Shown: piece after piece, positions 52,025 through 61,514 of the stretch
Layout: each line of letters starts with the position of its first letter
Numbering within the stretch: the first letter of the stretch is position 1
Origin: Comamonas sp.
GTDB taxonomy: Bacteria; Pseudomonadota; Gammaproteobacteria; Burkholderiales; Burkholderiaceae_C
Length of the DNA: 64,000 nucleotides
Assembly: GCA_021166775.1 (NCBI GenBank)
Contig: JAJPEQ010000013.1
Span: 1 to 64,000, forward strand
Direction: 5' to 3'
Notes under the pieces: generated by a model
What the model was told of the DNA's origin: nothing
What the model saw: only the letters and a program-made list of their open reading frames with translations
Database searches by the model: none
Made by a program: the position numbers and the translations under genes

Positions 52025-52645
52025 ATGAAGCTGATCGCCTCCCTGATGATGCCTGCCGCGCTGGCGGTTGTCGCTGTTACTGCATTTGCGGCCGATGCGC
52101 CTGCCAAACCGGATCTGGCCAAGGGCGAGGCGACCTACTCCGGCGTGTGCGCGGCATGCCATGGCGCCGGTGGCAATTCGGAGGTACCCAACTATCCGGT
52201 GCTGGCGCAGCAATTCCCGGGGTATCTGGTCAAGCAGCTGCAGGAATTCAAGAGCGGCAAGCGTGAAGACGCGGTGATGCAGGGCATGGCCGCCACGCTT
52301 GATGATGAAGGCGTGCGCGATGTGTCGGCCTGGTTGGGCACACAAAAAGCGAAAAATGGTGTCGCCCAGAGCAAGGATCTGGCGGCGGTGGGCGAATCCA
52401 TCTACCGCGGCGGTGCGCAAGACCGCGGGATTGCCGCATGCGCTGGCTGCCACAGCCCCAATGGGGCGGGCGTGCCCGTGCAGTTCCCGCGTCTGGCGGG
52501 CCAGCATCAGGAATACACGGTCAAGCAGCTGTCCGATTTCAGGGGTGGCAAGCGCACGAACAGTACGGTCATGCATGACGAGGTCAAGTACCTGACCGAC
52601 CACGAAATCCAGGGCCTGGCCGATTACATCGCCGGTTTGCGCTGA
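52025..52645 (+). CDS. Cytochrome c4 (dihaem)
   Basis: 206 residues. Signal peptide with AFAADA cleavage region, then two c-type domains with haem motifs CAACH and CAGCH; the length fits periplasmic or membrane-attached cytochrome c4. It passes electrons from bc1 to terminal oxidases. As far as I recall, relatives usually carry resB and ccsA (System II cytochrome c maturation) after this gene; here the next gene is msrP, 121 bases away. Confidence 0.94.
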   Translation: MKLIASLMMPAALAVVAVTAFAADAPAKPDLAKGEATYSGVCAACHGAGGNSEVPNYPVLAQQFPGYLVKQLQEFKSGKREDAVMQGMAATLDDEGVRDVSAWLGTQKAKNGVAQSKDLAAVGESIYRGGAQDRGIAACAGCHSPNGAGVPVQFPRLAGQHQEYTVKQLSDFRGGKRTNSTVMHDEVKYLTDHEIQGLADYIAGLR

Positions 52646-52652
52646 AATCGGG

Positions 52653-52671
52653 GCGCGTGCGGAACACGCGC
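52653..52671 (+). terminator. Hairpin after cytochrome c4
   Basis: Perfect 7-bp stem GCGCGTG with CACGCGC, loop CGGAA, eight bases after the cytochrome stop codon. No T-run. Likely the transcript end, by position only. Confidence 0.45.
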
Positions 52672-52691
52672 AGACGAATCGTCATCCAATT

Positions 52692-52746
52692 CGGGCGGGC
52701 TGCTTGTTCAGGCACCCGCCCGTACTCTTGTGCGCCTCGCGGCGCA
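52692..52746 (+). promoter_or_regulatory. Paired hairpins upstream of msrP
   Basis: Two further perfect stems: CGGGCGGG (52692-52699) with CCCGCCCG (52715-52722), and TGCGCC (52731-52736) with GGCGCA (52741-52746), loop TCGC. The second ends 20 bases before the msrP ATG and just before its GGAGAG ribosome site. They could be an attenuator or leader structure; function not known. Confidence 0.4.
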
Positions 52747-52766
52747 TGCATGCTGGAGAGCGCACC

Positions 52767-53762
52767 ATGTCTGCATTGCGTGACACGAATCGCTTCGACC
52801 ATCCTGTTCCTAGCGAGATCACCCCAGCCGGCGTCTACGCGCGTCGACGCGAATACCTGCGGATCATGGCCGCAGGCGCCGGGGGAGCCCTGCTTGCGGC
52901 CTGGGCCCAGCGCTCGGCTCATGGGCAAGGGGCGTCATCAGGCTCGCTCGCTCGGCTGGCAGGGCAGCCGTCGAAGGTGGAAGCCGCCATGACCATGGAG
53001 CAGCCCACCAGCTACCAGGATGCGACGCATTACAACAATTTCTACGAATTCGGTTCCGACAAGGCCGATCCGGCAGCGCATGCCTCCGCGCTCAAGACGA
53101 GTCCGTGGAAGCTGGAGGTGAGTGGTCTCGTCAGCAAGCCTCAGACCTTCGACATCGATGATCTGCTCAAACTTAGCCCACTCGAGGACCGAATCTACCG
53201 GCTGCGCTGTGTGGAGGGCTGGTCCATGGTGATTCCTTGGGTGGGCTACTCGCTGTCGGCGCTGATCGAGCGCGTTCAGCCCCAGGGCAGTGCCAAGTAC
53301 GTGCAGTTCGAGTCGCTGGCCGACAAGGCGACCATGCCTGGTGTGCGCTCCAGCATCCTGCAATGGCCCTATACCGAGGGTCTGCGGCTGGATGAAGCCA
53401 TGCATCCGCTGACCTTGCTGACTTTCGGCATGTATGGCCGGGTGTTGCCCAACCAGAACGGAGCGCCGGTGCGCGTGGTGGTGCCGTGGAAATATGGCTT
53501 CAAGAGCGCCAAGAGCATCGTGCGCATGCGCCTGGTGGAGAAAGAGCCGAGCACGGCCTGGAATATCGCGGCGCAGCATGAATACGGCTTCTACTCCAAT
53601 GTGAACCCCGATGTGCCGCATCCGCGCTGGAGCCAGGCGACCGAGCGGCGCATCGGAGAGGATGGCCTCTTTGCCAGACGCCGCAAGACGTTGCTCTTCA
53701 ACGGGTACGGCAACGAGGTGGCCCAGCTTTACGCCGGCATGGATCTGAAGAAGTATTTCTGA
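52767..53762 (+). CDS. msrP: Methionine sulfoxide reductase, catalytic subunit MsrP
   Basis: 331 residues. Periplasmic molybdenum enzyme that repairs oxidised methionines. Twin-arginine signal [22 protein letters not shown] (R26-R28); molybdopterin ligand C148 in [15 protein letters not shown]. Later blocks [17 protein letters not shown] and [21 protein letters not shown] close the family pattern. Exported by TatABC, encoded at 29512-31141. It overlaps msrQ by one base. Confidence 0.97.
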   Translation: MSALRDTNRFDHPVPSEITPAGVYARRREYLRIMAAGAGGALLAAWAQRSAHGQGASSGSLARLAGQPSKVEAAMTMEQPTSYQDATHYNNFYEFGSDKADPAAHASALKTSPWKLEVSGLVSKPQTFDIDDLLKLSPLEDRIYRLRCVEGWSMVIPWVGYSLSALIERVQPQGSAKYVQFESLADKATMPGVRSSILQWPYTEGLRLDEAMHPLTLLTFGMYGRVLPNQNGAPVRVVVPWKYGFKSAKSIVRMRLVEKEPSTAWNIAAQHEYGFYSNVNPDVPHPRWSQATERRIGEDGLFARRRKTLLFNGYGNEVAQLYAGMDLKKYF

Positions 53763-54412
53763 TGCCCAAGCCGCGGCCGATGCGCGCGGGCTGGCTGCTG
53801 CACCCGTCTGCCAAGGTGCTGTTGTTCACCCTGTGCCTGCTGCCTTTGGCGTGGCTGGTCTTTGGTGCGGCCACGGGCGGCCTGGGCGCCAATCCGGCGG
53901 AGAAATTGATCCGCTCGACGGGCGACTGGACGCTGCGCCTGTTGTGCTTCACGCTGGCCATCACGCCACTGCGCAAACTGCTGGGTGTGCAGCAGCTCGC
54001 GCGGTTTCGCCGCATGCTGGGTCTGTTCACTTTCAGCTACGCCCTGCTGCATTTGCTGTGCTATGCGGGATTTGACATGGGGCTGGATGCGCGCGCCATC
54101 GTGCTGGATATCGCTCAGCGGCCGTTCATCCTCGTGGGCGCAAGCACCTTTGCCTTGTTGCTGGCGCTCGCCATCACGTCTTTCCAGCCCTTCCTGCGCT
54201 GGCTCGGTGGTCGCCGCTGGCAGGCGCTGCATCGGCTGGTGTATCTGTGCGCCGTGCTCGCCCTGCTGCATTTTTTCTGGATGCGTGCGGGCAAGCGCGA
54301 TTTCGCGGAGGTGTTCGTTTACACCACCATCATCGCCATCCTGCTGATGGCGCGGGTCATGCTGCGTTGGCGTCTCGCCGGCCCCGGAAAAGCGCCTGCG
54401 CACATGTTATGA
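53762..54412 (+). CDS. msrQ: MsrP haem-binding subunit MsrQ
   Basis: 216 residues, five to six membrane spans, ferric-reductase-like. It supplies electrons from the quinone pool to MsrP. Haem-binding histidines are suggested by YALLHLLCYAG, LHRLVYLCAVLALLHFFW. Directly fused in expression with msrP through the TGATG overlap. Followed by a dispersed repeat and then convergent lysA. Confidence 0.96.
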   Translation: MPKPRPMRAGWLLHPSAKVLLFTLCLLPLAWLVFGAATGGLGANPAEKLIRSTGDWTLRLLCFTLAITPLRKLLGVQQLARFRRMLGLFTFSYALLHLLCYAGFDMGLDARAIVLDIAQRPFILVGASTFALLLALAITSFQPFLRWLGGRRWQALHRLVYLCAVLALLHFFWMRAGKRDFAEVFVYTTIIAILLMARVMLRWRLAGPGKAPAHML

Positions 54413-54470
54413 AAACGATAGTGGCTAACGCTTGATGGCAAAGCGCCATAGCCATTTTTGTTCAAATTCT
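54413..54470 (+). repeat. Dispersed repeat copy between msrQ and lysA
   Basis: Plus-orientation copy: gatagtggctaa, stem CGCTT-gatggca-AAGCG, then ccatagccatttttgttcaaat. It occupies the entire space between two convergent stop codons. Confidence 0.7.
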
Positions 54471-55759
54471 CAGGGGCCTGCCGGTACCAGCCGTTCCGTG
54501 CGGAAGATGTCGCTGATGGCTTCGCGTTCGCGAATGAGGTGTGCCGTATGGCCATCGACCAGCACCTCCGCGGGTCGCGCGCGCGTGTTGTAGGTGCTGC
54601 CCATGGCACTGCAGTACGCCCCGGCCGAAAGCACGGCCAGATATTCGTCGGGCCGTACCGCCAGTTCGCGTTCGCGCCCCAGCCAATCGCCACTCTCGCA
54701 GATTGGGCCGACAACGTCGTAGACCCGTGGCGGCGCGCTGGCGGAATCATCGAGCGGCACGATGCCATGGTAGGCCTCGTACATCATCGGCCGCGGCAAG
54801 TCGTTCATCGCCGCGTCGACGATGCAGAAATTCTTCTGTTCGCCCGGTTTCAGATAGAGCACTTGCGTCAGGCACACGCCGGCATTGCCCACGAGCGAGC
54901 GGCCGGGTTCGATCATGAACTGCCGCTCTCCCTGCCCGCGTGCGTCCAGCCTGGCCAGCAGCTTGGTCCAGAGGGCATCGGCGGCGGGCGGTGTCTCCCC
55001 ATCGTAGTTGATACCGAGCCCACCGCCGAAATCAATATGCTCCAGGCGGATGCCCTGGGCCTCTACGGCATCCACCAGGTCCAGAATGCGCTCCATGGCG
55101 TCGAGGTAGGGGGCTTCCTCGGTGATCTGCGAGCCGATGTGGCAATCGATCCCCTTGACGTGCAGGCCCGGCAGCTTCGCCGCGCGCTGGTAGGTGGCGA
55201 GCACGCGTTCGTGCGCTATGCCGAACTTGTTGCCTTTCAGACCCGTGGAGATGTAGGGATGGGTCTTGGCATCCACGTTCGGATTGACGCGGATGCTCAC
55301 GGGCGCCCGCATGCCCATGCTTTCAGCCACGCCGCTGAGGACTTCGAGCTCGGCTTCGCTCTCCACATTGAAGCAGCCTATGCCGGCACGCAGGGCCTCA
55401 CGCATTTCCGCGCGCGTCTTGCCGACACCGGAGAAGACCACGGTGGCCGGGTCGCCGCCAGCGGCCAGCACACGAGCGAGCTCGCCGCCGGAGACGATGT
55501 CAAACCCGCACCCGGCCTGCGCGAACAGCTGCAGCACCGCCAGCGACGAGTTGGCTTTCATGGCGTAACAGATGCGCGCCTTGCGACCGGCGAACCCGCG
55601 CTGGTACGCGGCCAGCGCCTCCAGCATCGCCGCGCGTGAATATACATACAGGGGGGTGCCGTACCGCCGCGCCAGATCAAGCAGGCGCACACCTTCGAGA
55701 TGCAGGGCCTTGTTTTCGTAACGCAGGAACGGATGGCCAGGCAGGAGTGTCGTGGTCAT
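54470..55759 (-). CDS. lysA: Diaminopimelate decarboxylase
   Basis: 429 residues. PLP enzyme that makes lysine from meso-DAP. The PLP lysine is K68 (CYAMKANSS); glycine loop and substrate residues in HIDFGGGLGI, EPGRSLVG and the C-terminal CESGDWLG loop, which donates to the partner subunit's active site. ATG 55759 overlaps the LptM-like gene by 4 bases. The pair lptM-lysA is a typical coupling in beta- and gammaproteobacteria. Confidence 0.97.
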   Translation of the reverse strand: MTTTLLPGHPFLRYENKALHLEGVRLLDLARRYGTPLYVYSRAAMLEALAAYQRGFAGRKARICYAMKANSSLAVLQLFAQAGCGFDIVSGGELARVLAAGGDPATVVFSGVGKTRAEMREALRAGIGCFNVESEAELEVLSGVAESMGMRAPVSIRVNPNVDAKTHPYISTGLKGNKFGIAHERVLATYQRAAKLPGLHVKGIDCHIGSQITEEAPYLDAMERILDLVDAVEAQGIRLEHIDFGGGLGINYDGETPPAADALWTKLLARLDARGQGERQFMIEPGRSLVGNAGVCLTQVLYLKPGEQKNFCIVDAAMNDLPRPMMYEAYHGIVPLDDSASAPPRVYDVVGPICESGDWLGRERELAVRPDEYLAVLSAGAYCSAMGSTYNTRARPAEVLVDGHTAHLIREREAISDIFRTERLVPAGP

Positions 55760-55941
55760 GATGGGTTTGCCGCCGAGGAAGGGGGCGTTTTCTGGGGCGT
55801 GGTGCTGCTCGTATTGGCTGGTGGCGCGCTGGGTGTTGCCGTTGCGGGATGCGGCAAATACAGCGGCCCGCGCTGCCCGCAAGCGCCAAGTACCAGGCAG
55901 CAGCTCAGGATGGACAGGGCTCGCAACAAGAGGGTGGACAT
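55756..55941 (-). CDS. lptM: LptM-like small lipoprotein
   Basis: 61 residues from ATG 55941. Lipobox LGAC with C21, then the signature GQRGPLYLP and a Pro/Ser/Thr tail. This family was formerly annotated as LppL or YifL; LptM is reported to stabilise the LptDE outer-membrane LPS translocon. It lies between mrcA and lysA and overlaps the latter. Upstream in-frame codons read into the mrcA C-terminus and were rejected. Confidence 0.9.
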   Translation of the reverse strand: MSTLLLRALSILSCCLVLGACGQRGPLYLPHPATATPSAPPANTSSTTPQKTPPSSAANPS

Positions 55942-55957
55942 GGGGGCGGCGGCGCTG

Positions 55958-58339
55958 TCAGCGCCGGAACAGATCGAGGATGTGGCTGCGCTCCTCGGCG
56001 GACGGGCGCTCCGGCGTGTCGTCCCCGACGGCCGCGCTGCCAGGCGCCGTATTGTCCGCCAGGCTCGTGACGCCGGCGCCGCGCGCGTATTCATCGTAGT
56101 ACCACTCGCCACTGACATTGGTCACGCCGGGCGGCACCGTGGGTTGCGCCACGGGAACGCCCTTGAGCGCGTATTGCATGAAATCGATCCAGATCGGCAG
56201 CGCCAGTCCCCCCCCGGTTTCTCTGCTGCCGAGGTTGCGCGGTGTGTCGTAGCCTATCCACGTGATCGCCGTCAGCGTGGGTTGAAAACCCGCAAACCAC
56301 GCGTCCACGGCGTCGTTGGTGGTTCCGGTCTTGCCGTACAGGTCGGGCCGCTTGAGTGTCGCTTGCGCGCGCGCGGCCGTGCCCGCGCGCGTGACCTCCT
56401 GCAGCAGGCTGTCCATCACGAAGACGTTGCGCGGGCTGATCGTCTGCGGCAAGGTATCCAATGCCGGTGGTTGATATTCGTTCAGGACATGGCCCTGCTG
56501 ATCGGTGATGCGGGCGACGAGATAGGGGCTGACCAGATGCCCGCCGTTGGCGAAGACCGAATAGGCCCGCGCCATCTGCATGGGCGTGACGGAGCCCGCG
56601 CCCAGCGCCAGCGTGAGGAAGGGCGGCTGCTTGTCCGCGTCGAAGCCGAAGTGGGTGGCCCAGTTTTGCGCCGTCTTGGGGCCTATGGCCTGCAGCACGC
56701 GGATCGCCACCATGTTCTTGGATTTGGCAAGCCCGGTGCGCAGCGTCATCGGCCCATCGTACTTGCCATCGTAATTCTTGGGTTCCCAGGGCTTGCCCCC
56801 GGTTTGCTCGGCGCTGAAAAACAGGGGGGCGTCATCGATCACGGTGGACGGTGTGAAGCCCTTCTCCAGGGCCGCTGAGTAAATGACGGGCTTGAAACTC
56901 GAGCCCGGCTGGCGCCATGCCTGGGTCACGTGGTTGAATTTGCTCTTCTCAAAGTCAAAGCCCCCCACGAGGGCATGGATGGCGCCCGAACGTGGATCCA
57001 GAGCGACGAAGGCGCCTTCCACTTCTGGCAGTTGTGTGATTTCCCAGGTCTGCTTGGGTGTCTGCACGATGCGCACCACGGCACCCCGACGCAGCTTGAT
57101 CTTGGCCGGGGCCTTGTCGGCCAGTCCGGACTGAACCGGCTTGAGTCCGTCGCCCGTCACTTCGATGGTCTGGCCATCGGAGCGCGAAACGACCACCTTC
57201 TTCGGGCCGGCCTCCAGCACCACGGCGGCGAGCACTTCCCCGTTGTCGGGGTGGTTTGCCAGCGTTTCGTCAATCATGTCTTCCGCGCCGTCGGCATCGG
57301 CGGGCAAGGTGACGAAAGCCTCCGGGCCGCGGTAATGCTGGCGCCGCTCGTAATTCATGATGCCTTGGCGCAGCGCCTTGTAGGCGGCATCCTGCTCTCC
57401 AGCCTGCAAGGTCGTGTAGACGTTCAGCCCGCGCGTGTATGTGTCCGCGCCGTACTGCGCGTAGATCAACTGGCGCACCATCTCCGCGACGTACTCCGCA
57501 TGCACGCGGGTGCTTTCGCCCTGTGCGCGCAGTTTGATGGGTTCGGCCTTGGCGGCCTTGGCTTCGTCAGCGGTGATGAAACCGTTCTCCAGCATGCGAT
57601 CGATGATGTAGAGCTGACGTGTGCGCGCACGCTTGGGGTTGCTGATCGGGTTGTAGGCCGACGGCGCCTTGGGCAGGCCCGCCAGCATGGCTGCCTCGGC
57701 AATCGAAATCGATTTGAGCGGCTTGCCGAAATAGGTTTCCGCCGCGGCCGCGAACCCGTAGGCCCTGTTGCCCAGATAAATCTGGTTCATATAGATCTCG
57801 AGAATCTGGTTTTTGGTCAGAAGGTGCTCGAGCTTGAACGTGAGCAGCAGCTCGTAGATCTTGCGGGTGAACGTTTTTTCGGAAGACAGATAGACATTGC
57901 GCGCGACCTGCATCGTGATCGTCGAGGCCCCCTGACTCTTGATGCGCCCGAGGTTGGCCAGCGCCGCGCGCAACACCCCCCTGTAGTCCACGCCGCCGTG
58001 TTCGAAGAAACGTGCATCCTCCACGGCCAGGACAGCGTGGGTCATGACCTCGGGGATGTCCTTGATCGGGGTCAGGTTGCGCCGCTCTTCACCGAATTCG
58101 CCCAGCAGCGCGCCTTCGACGGAAAACACCCGCAGCGGCAGTTTCGGGCGGTAGTTGGCGAGGTCCGAGACATCCGGCAGATTCGGATAGGCCAGGGCCA
58201 GACCGATGCCCACCAGCAGCGCGCCAGCGGCGACTCCTGCGGCAACAAGGCCGGCAAACCAGCCCAGCGCGCGAACCGCCCAGTGGGCGCGACGGGGCTT
58301 GGTTGCTTTGGGGGTGGAACGTTCTGAGTCCGTAGGCAT
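55958..58339 (-). CDS. mrcA: Penicillin-binding protein 1A
   Basis: 793 residues. Bifunctional peptidoglycan synthase. One membrane span (about 25-50), a GT51 domain with EDARFFEH at 107-114 and QGASTITMQVARN, and a transpeptidase with SSFK, the SKN triad and KTGTTND, plus the PBP1A-type OB-like insert between. A proline/acidic tail follows. A perfect TATAAT (complement of 58366-58371) lies 26 bases before the start, although no matching -35 was seen. Divergent from pilM, as usual in proteobacteria. Confidence 0.97.
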   Translation of the reverse strand: MPTDSERSTPKATKPRRAHWAVRALGWFAGLVAAGVAAGALLVGIGLALAYPNLPDVSDLANYRPKLPLRVFSVEGALLGEFGEERRNLTPIKDIPEVMTHAVLAVEDARFFEHGGVDYRGVLRAALANLGRIKSQGASTITMQVARNVYLSSEKTFTRKIYELLLTFKLEHLLTKNQILEIYMNQIYLGNRAYGFAAAAETYFGKPLKSISIAEAAMLAGLPKAPSAYNPISNPKRARTRQLYIIDRMLENGFITADEAKAAKAEPIKLRAQGESTRVHAEYVAEMVRQLIYAQYGADTYTRGLNVYTTLQAGEQDAAYKALRQGIMNYERRQHYRGPEAFVTLPADADGAEDMIDETLANHPDNGEVLAAVVLEAGPKKVVVSRSDGQTIEVTGDGLKPVQSGLADKAPAKIKLRRGAVVRIVQTPKQTWEITQLPEVEGAFVALDPRSGAIHALVGGFDFEKSKFNHVTQAWRQPGSSFKPVIYSAALEKGFTPSTVIDDAPLFFSAEQTGGKPWEPKNYDGKYDGPMTLRTGLAKSKNMVAIRVLQAIGPKTAQNWATHFGFDADKQPPFLTLALGAGSVTPMQMARAYSVFANGGHLVSPYLVARITDQQGHVLNEYQPPALDTLPQTISPRNVFVMDSLLQEVTRAGTAARAQATLKRPDLYGKTGTTNDAVDAWFAGFQPTLTAITWIGYDTPRNLGSRETGGGLALPIWIDFMQYALKGVPVAQPTVPPGVTNVSGEWYYDEYARGAGVTSLADNTAPGSAAVGDDTPERPSAEERSHILDLFRR

Positions 58340-58365
58340 AAGGGGCCTGTCGTAGGGAACCGGTA

Positions 58366-58371
58366 ATTATA
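58366..58371 (-). promoter_or_regulatory. Likely -10 box of mrcA
   Basis: TATAAT on the minus strand in the 230-base mrcA-pilM space. No -35 hexamer at 16-18 bases could be seen, so this is tentative. Confidence 0.4.
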
Positions 58372-58571
58372 GAAAGGGCGTTTGGCGGCACTTGCGCCGG
58401 CGCCGGTGCCCGATGGCGGGACGGTTCGCGGGGCGCTCTTCACGAGGTGGATTCGTCAGCTTTTGACAACGTTTGCGCGGTGAAAGCGCCGTAAAAGTCT
58501 TTCCTGCAGAACAACTTTGCTGCTAGCATGCAAGTGACGTGTCAACTTTTGTTGCGCCGTTTCAAATAGAT

Positions 58572-59663
58572 ATGGGGGATATCTTGATTTCACTGGGGTC
58601 GTTGTTCAGTCGCCAGCCGGCCCCTTTGTTGGGGATAGACGTCAGTTCGTCCAGCGCCAAGCTGGTGGAGTTGGGTCGGGACAAGGCCGGTGCTTGGGTA
58701 TTGGAGCGGTGTGCCATCGAGCCATTGGAACAAGGGTGGATTTCCGACGGCAACATTGAAAAATTCGACGAAGTGGCCGATGCCGTCAGGCGTCTGGTCA
58801 AGAAAAGCGGCTCGCGCACGAAGTACGTGGCGCTGGCCCTGCCGTCTTCCGCGGTGATCTCCAAGCGCATCACCCTCCCTGCGGATTTGACCGACCAGGA
58901 GATGGAAGTTCAGGTTGAATCCGAAGCCAATCAATACATTCCCTTCTCGCTCGATGAAGTGAGCCTCGATTTTTGCGTGATCGGGCCCAGCAAGAACTCT
59001 CCGGGCGACGTGGACGTGCTGATCGCGGCGTCGCGCCGTGAGAAGGTTCAGGACCGCGAGGGCCTTGCTGAAGCGGCGGGCTTGAAGCCCATGGTCGTGG
59101 ATGTGGAGTCCCACGCGGCGCGCCTGGCGGCGGGGCGCCTGGTCGAGGCCATGCCCAACAAGGGGCAGGATGCGGTGGTTGCCCTGTTTGAAGTGGGGTC
59201 CATGACGACCAGCATGCAGATCATGCGTAACGAAGAGGTGCTTTACGAGCGTGATCAGGGCTTTGGCGGCGCGCAGCTGACGCAGCACATCGTACGTCAG
59301 TACGGCTTCTCGCTGGAAGAGGCGGAGGCCAAAAAACGCAACGACGATCTCCCCGACGATTACCGCAGCACCGTCCTGCAGCCCTTCGTCGAGGGGATGG
59401 CGCAGGAAATCGGCCGGGCCCTGCAGTTTTTCTTCACGAGCACGCCGTACAACCGGGTGGACCGCATCCTGATTGCAGGCGGGTCTGCCGCCTTGCAGGG
59501 CCTCACGGACGCCGTGACATCGGGCACCGGTTTTGCGGCGAGCATCGTCAACCCGTTCGAGGGAATGGAGATCAGCGGTACGGTGCGCGTCAAGAAGATG
59601 GCGCGTGAGGCGCCGGGGTATCTCACGGCGTGTGGTCTCGCGATGCGGAGGTTCCTGCAGTGA
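58572..59663 (+). CDS. pilM: Type IV pilus assembly protein PilM
   Basis: 363 residues from ATG 58572. Actin-like cytoplasmic ATPase of the pilus alignment complex: phosphate-1 loop GIDVSSSSAKLVELG, adenosine loop region ILIAGGSAALQGL, and the EVEVESEANQYIPF-like segment QVESEANQYIPFSLDEV. Start is uncertain: GTG 58539 and TTG 58584 (with GGGGGA four bases before it) are alternatives, and TTG would give an N-terminus close to related PilM proteins. First of pilMNOPQ, each overlapping the next. Confidence 0.94.
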   Translation: MGDILISLGSLFSRQPAPLLGIDVSSSSAKLVELGRDKAGAWVLERCAIEPLEQGWISDGNIEKFDEVADAVRRLVKKSGSRTKYVALALPSSAVISKRITLPADLTDQEMEVQVESEANQYIPFSLDEVSLDFCVIGPSKNSPGDVDVLIAASRREKVQDREGLAEAAGLKPMVVDVESHAARLAAGRLVEAMPNKGQDAVVALFEVGSMTTSMQIMRNEEVLYERDQGFGGAQLTQHIVRQYGFSLEEAEAKKRNDDLPDDYRSTVLQPFVEGMAQEIGRALQFFFTSTPYNRVDRILIAGGSAALQGLTDAVTSGTGFAASIVNPFEGMEISGTVRVKKMAREAPGYLTACGLAMRRFLQ

Positions 59664-60268
59664 TCCTGATCAACCTCCTCCCGCACCGCGAAGTGGCGCG
59701 CAAGCGCCGCCGCGAGTCGTTTCAGGCGGTCATGCTGCTGTCGGCGATTGTCGGCCTGTTGATTGCCGGAGCCATCTATCTGTGGTTCCAGGCCATGATA
59801 GAAAACCAGCAGGCACGCAATGGTTTCATCGCCAGCGAAACGGCGATTCTGGACAAGCAAATCAAGGAAATTGCGAATATCGAGGAAGAAATCACGGCAT
59901 TGCGCGCGCGCCAAAAGGCGGTGGAAGATTTGCAGGCCGATCGCAATCTGCCCGTGCACATGCTGAACGAGCTCGTGCTGCAGGTGCCGGATGGGGTCTA
60001 TCTCACGAGTCTGGCTCAAACGGATCAGGTGGTGACACTCAAGGGAATGGCGCAGTCCAACGAGCGGGTGTCCGAACTGCTGCGCAATCTGTCGGACAAC
60101 ACGCCCTGGTTCTCCAAGCCACAGCTGGGAGAAATCGTGACGGCGAATGTCTCGCTCTCCGCGCGTGACCAGCGACGTGTCCCGTCGTTTACCCTGAGCT
60201 TCCATCTGGCGCGCAGCGCCGACGCCAAGAAGGCCGCGGACGCCGCTGGCTCAGCCCGGAAGAAGTGA
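59660..60268 (+). CDS. pilN: Type IV pilus assembly protein PilN
   Basis: 202 residues, GTG start overlapping the pilM stop. Begins with the conserved ILINLLPHRE motif that binds PilM, then one membrane span (about 23-45), a coiled coil and a ferredoxin-like periplasmic domain. With PilO it forms the inner-membrane alignment subcomplex. The C-terminus is Ala/Lys-rich. Confidence 0.95.
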   Translation: MILINLLPHREVARKRRRESFQAVMLLSAIVGLLIAGAIYLWFQAMIENQQARNGFIASETAILDKQIKEIANIEEEITALRARQKAVEDLQADRNLPVHMLNELVLQVPDGVYLTSLAQTDQVVTLKGMAQSNERVSELLRNLSDNTPWFSKPQLGEIVTANVSLSARDQRRVPSFTLSFHLARSADAKKAADAAGSARKK

Positions 60269-60270
60269 AC

Positions 60271-60963
60271 ATGGCCACCAAAACCAAAAAATCCGGGATT
60301 GATTTCGGCAAACTGCAGGCCGAACTGCAAGGCCAATTCAGGAATCTTGATCCCAAAGATCCGTCGTTGTGGCCCATTCTGCCCAAGGTCTTGTTGTGCG
60401 TATTCATCGCGGCTGCGGTCGCGGCGGTGTTGTGGTTTGTCAAACTCAACGAATACCAGGATGAACTGCACACCGAAGAGGCCAAGGAGCAGACGCTCAA
60501 GAATGATTATCAGAAAAAACTGGTCAAGGCCGTCAGCCTTGACGCCTTGAAGAAGCAGCGCGAACAAATCCAGCAGTACGTGCTGCAGTTGGAAAAACAG
60601 TTGCCCAGCAAGGCGGAAATGTCGGCGTTGCTGTCCGATATCAATCAGGCCGGTCTCGGGCGCAGTCTGCAATTCGAGTTGTTTCGGCCCGGGCAGGTGA
60701 TTACACGCGATTACTACGCGGAATTACCCATTGCAATCAAGGTCACGGGTCGATACCACGACATGGGAGAGTTCGCCGCGGATGTTGCAAAACTGTCGCG
60801 CATCGTCACGCTCAATGACCTGAAAATCGCGCCGGCCGATGCCAAGGACGGCGGCGGGGGGCTCAGGATGGATGCGACCGCGCGCACCTTCCGTTATCTC
60901 GATGCAAGCGAGATCGAGGCGCAGAAACAGGCAACCGCCGCAAGCAAGGGTAAAAAGAAATGA
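60271..60963 (+). CDS. pilO: Type IV pilus assembly protein PilO
   Basis: 230 residues from ATG 60271; GTG 60265 overlapping pilN is also possible. Single membrane span (about 40-58), a coiled coil, and a periplasmic PilO fold with QLPSKAEMSALLSDINQAGL and GRYHDMGEFAADVAKLSRIVTL. It dimerises with PilN. It overlaps pilP by 4 bases. Confidence 0.95.
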   Translation: MATKTKKSGIDFGKLQAELQGQFRNLDPKDPSLWPILPKVLLCVFIAAAVAAVLWFVKLNEYQDELHTEEAKEQTLKNDYQKKLVKAVSLDALKKQREQIQQYVLQLEKQLPSKAEMSALLSDINQAGLGRSLQFELFRPGQVITRDYYAELPIAIKVTGRYHDMGEFAADVAKLSRIVTLNDLKIAPADAKDGGGGLRMDATARTFRYLDASEIEAQKQATAASKGKKK

Positions 60964-61514
60964 TCCGCAGCGCCCTTATCTTCAGTGTGATGGCGGGCTT
61001 GCTGGCTCTGGCGGGGTGTCAACCTTCCGGGCAGGATGACCTGCGCCAGTGGATGAATGACTTGCGCGCCAATACCAAGCCGCACGTCACGCCGATCAAG
61101 GAGCCGCTGCAATTCGTGCCGCAGGCCTATGTGGCCGGTAATGGCGTGGATCCGTTCAATTCGCAAAAGCTGACACAGGCATTGCGACGTGACTCGCAGG
61201 AAAGCGCGGGGAATGCATCGTTGATCGCACCTGAACTGGCCCGGCGCAAGGAGCCTCTGGAAGCTTATCCGCTGGATGCCGTCAAGATGGTGGGGAGCAT
61301 GGTCAAGAACGGCAAGCCCGCTGCCTTGGTTACCGTGGACAAACTGCTTTACCAAGTGAGTGTGGGTAATTATCTCGGGCAGAACTACGGCAAGATCATC
61401 GCCATTGCCGAAACCAATATGAAAATCAGAGAGATTGTCCAGGATCAGACTGGAGATTGGGTGGAGCGCATGACGACGCTTGAATTGCAAGAGGGAACAG
61501 GGGCAAAGAAATGA
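60960..61514 (+). CDS. pilP: Type IV pilus lipoprotein PilP
   Basis: 184 residues. Lipoprotein with lipobox LAGC (C20) and a C-terminal beta domain (about 85-180) that links the PilNO complex to the PilQ secretin; LDAVKMVGSM and VGNYLGQNYGKII are typical. It overlaps pilQ by 4 bases. Confidence 0.95.
   Translation: MIRSALIFSVMAGLLALAGCQPSGQDDLRQWMNDLRANTKPHVTPIKEPLQFVPQAYVAGNGVDPFNSQKLTQALRRDSQESAGNASLIAPELARRKEPLEAYPLDAVKMVGSMVKNGKPAALVTVDKLLYQVSVGNYLGQNYGKIIAIAETNMKIREIVQDQTGDWVERMTTLELQEGTGAKK

Noticed and set aside
55756-56118. A longer 120-codon form of the LptM-like gene.
   Set aside because: The extra 59 codons are the mrcA 3' end in another frame and would place the lipobox far from the N-terminus.
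58440-58530. TTGACA near 58464 as a pilM promoter -35.
   Set aside because: No -10-like hexamer lies at 16-18 bases; the nearest A/T-rich hexamer is more than 20 bases away.
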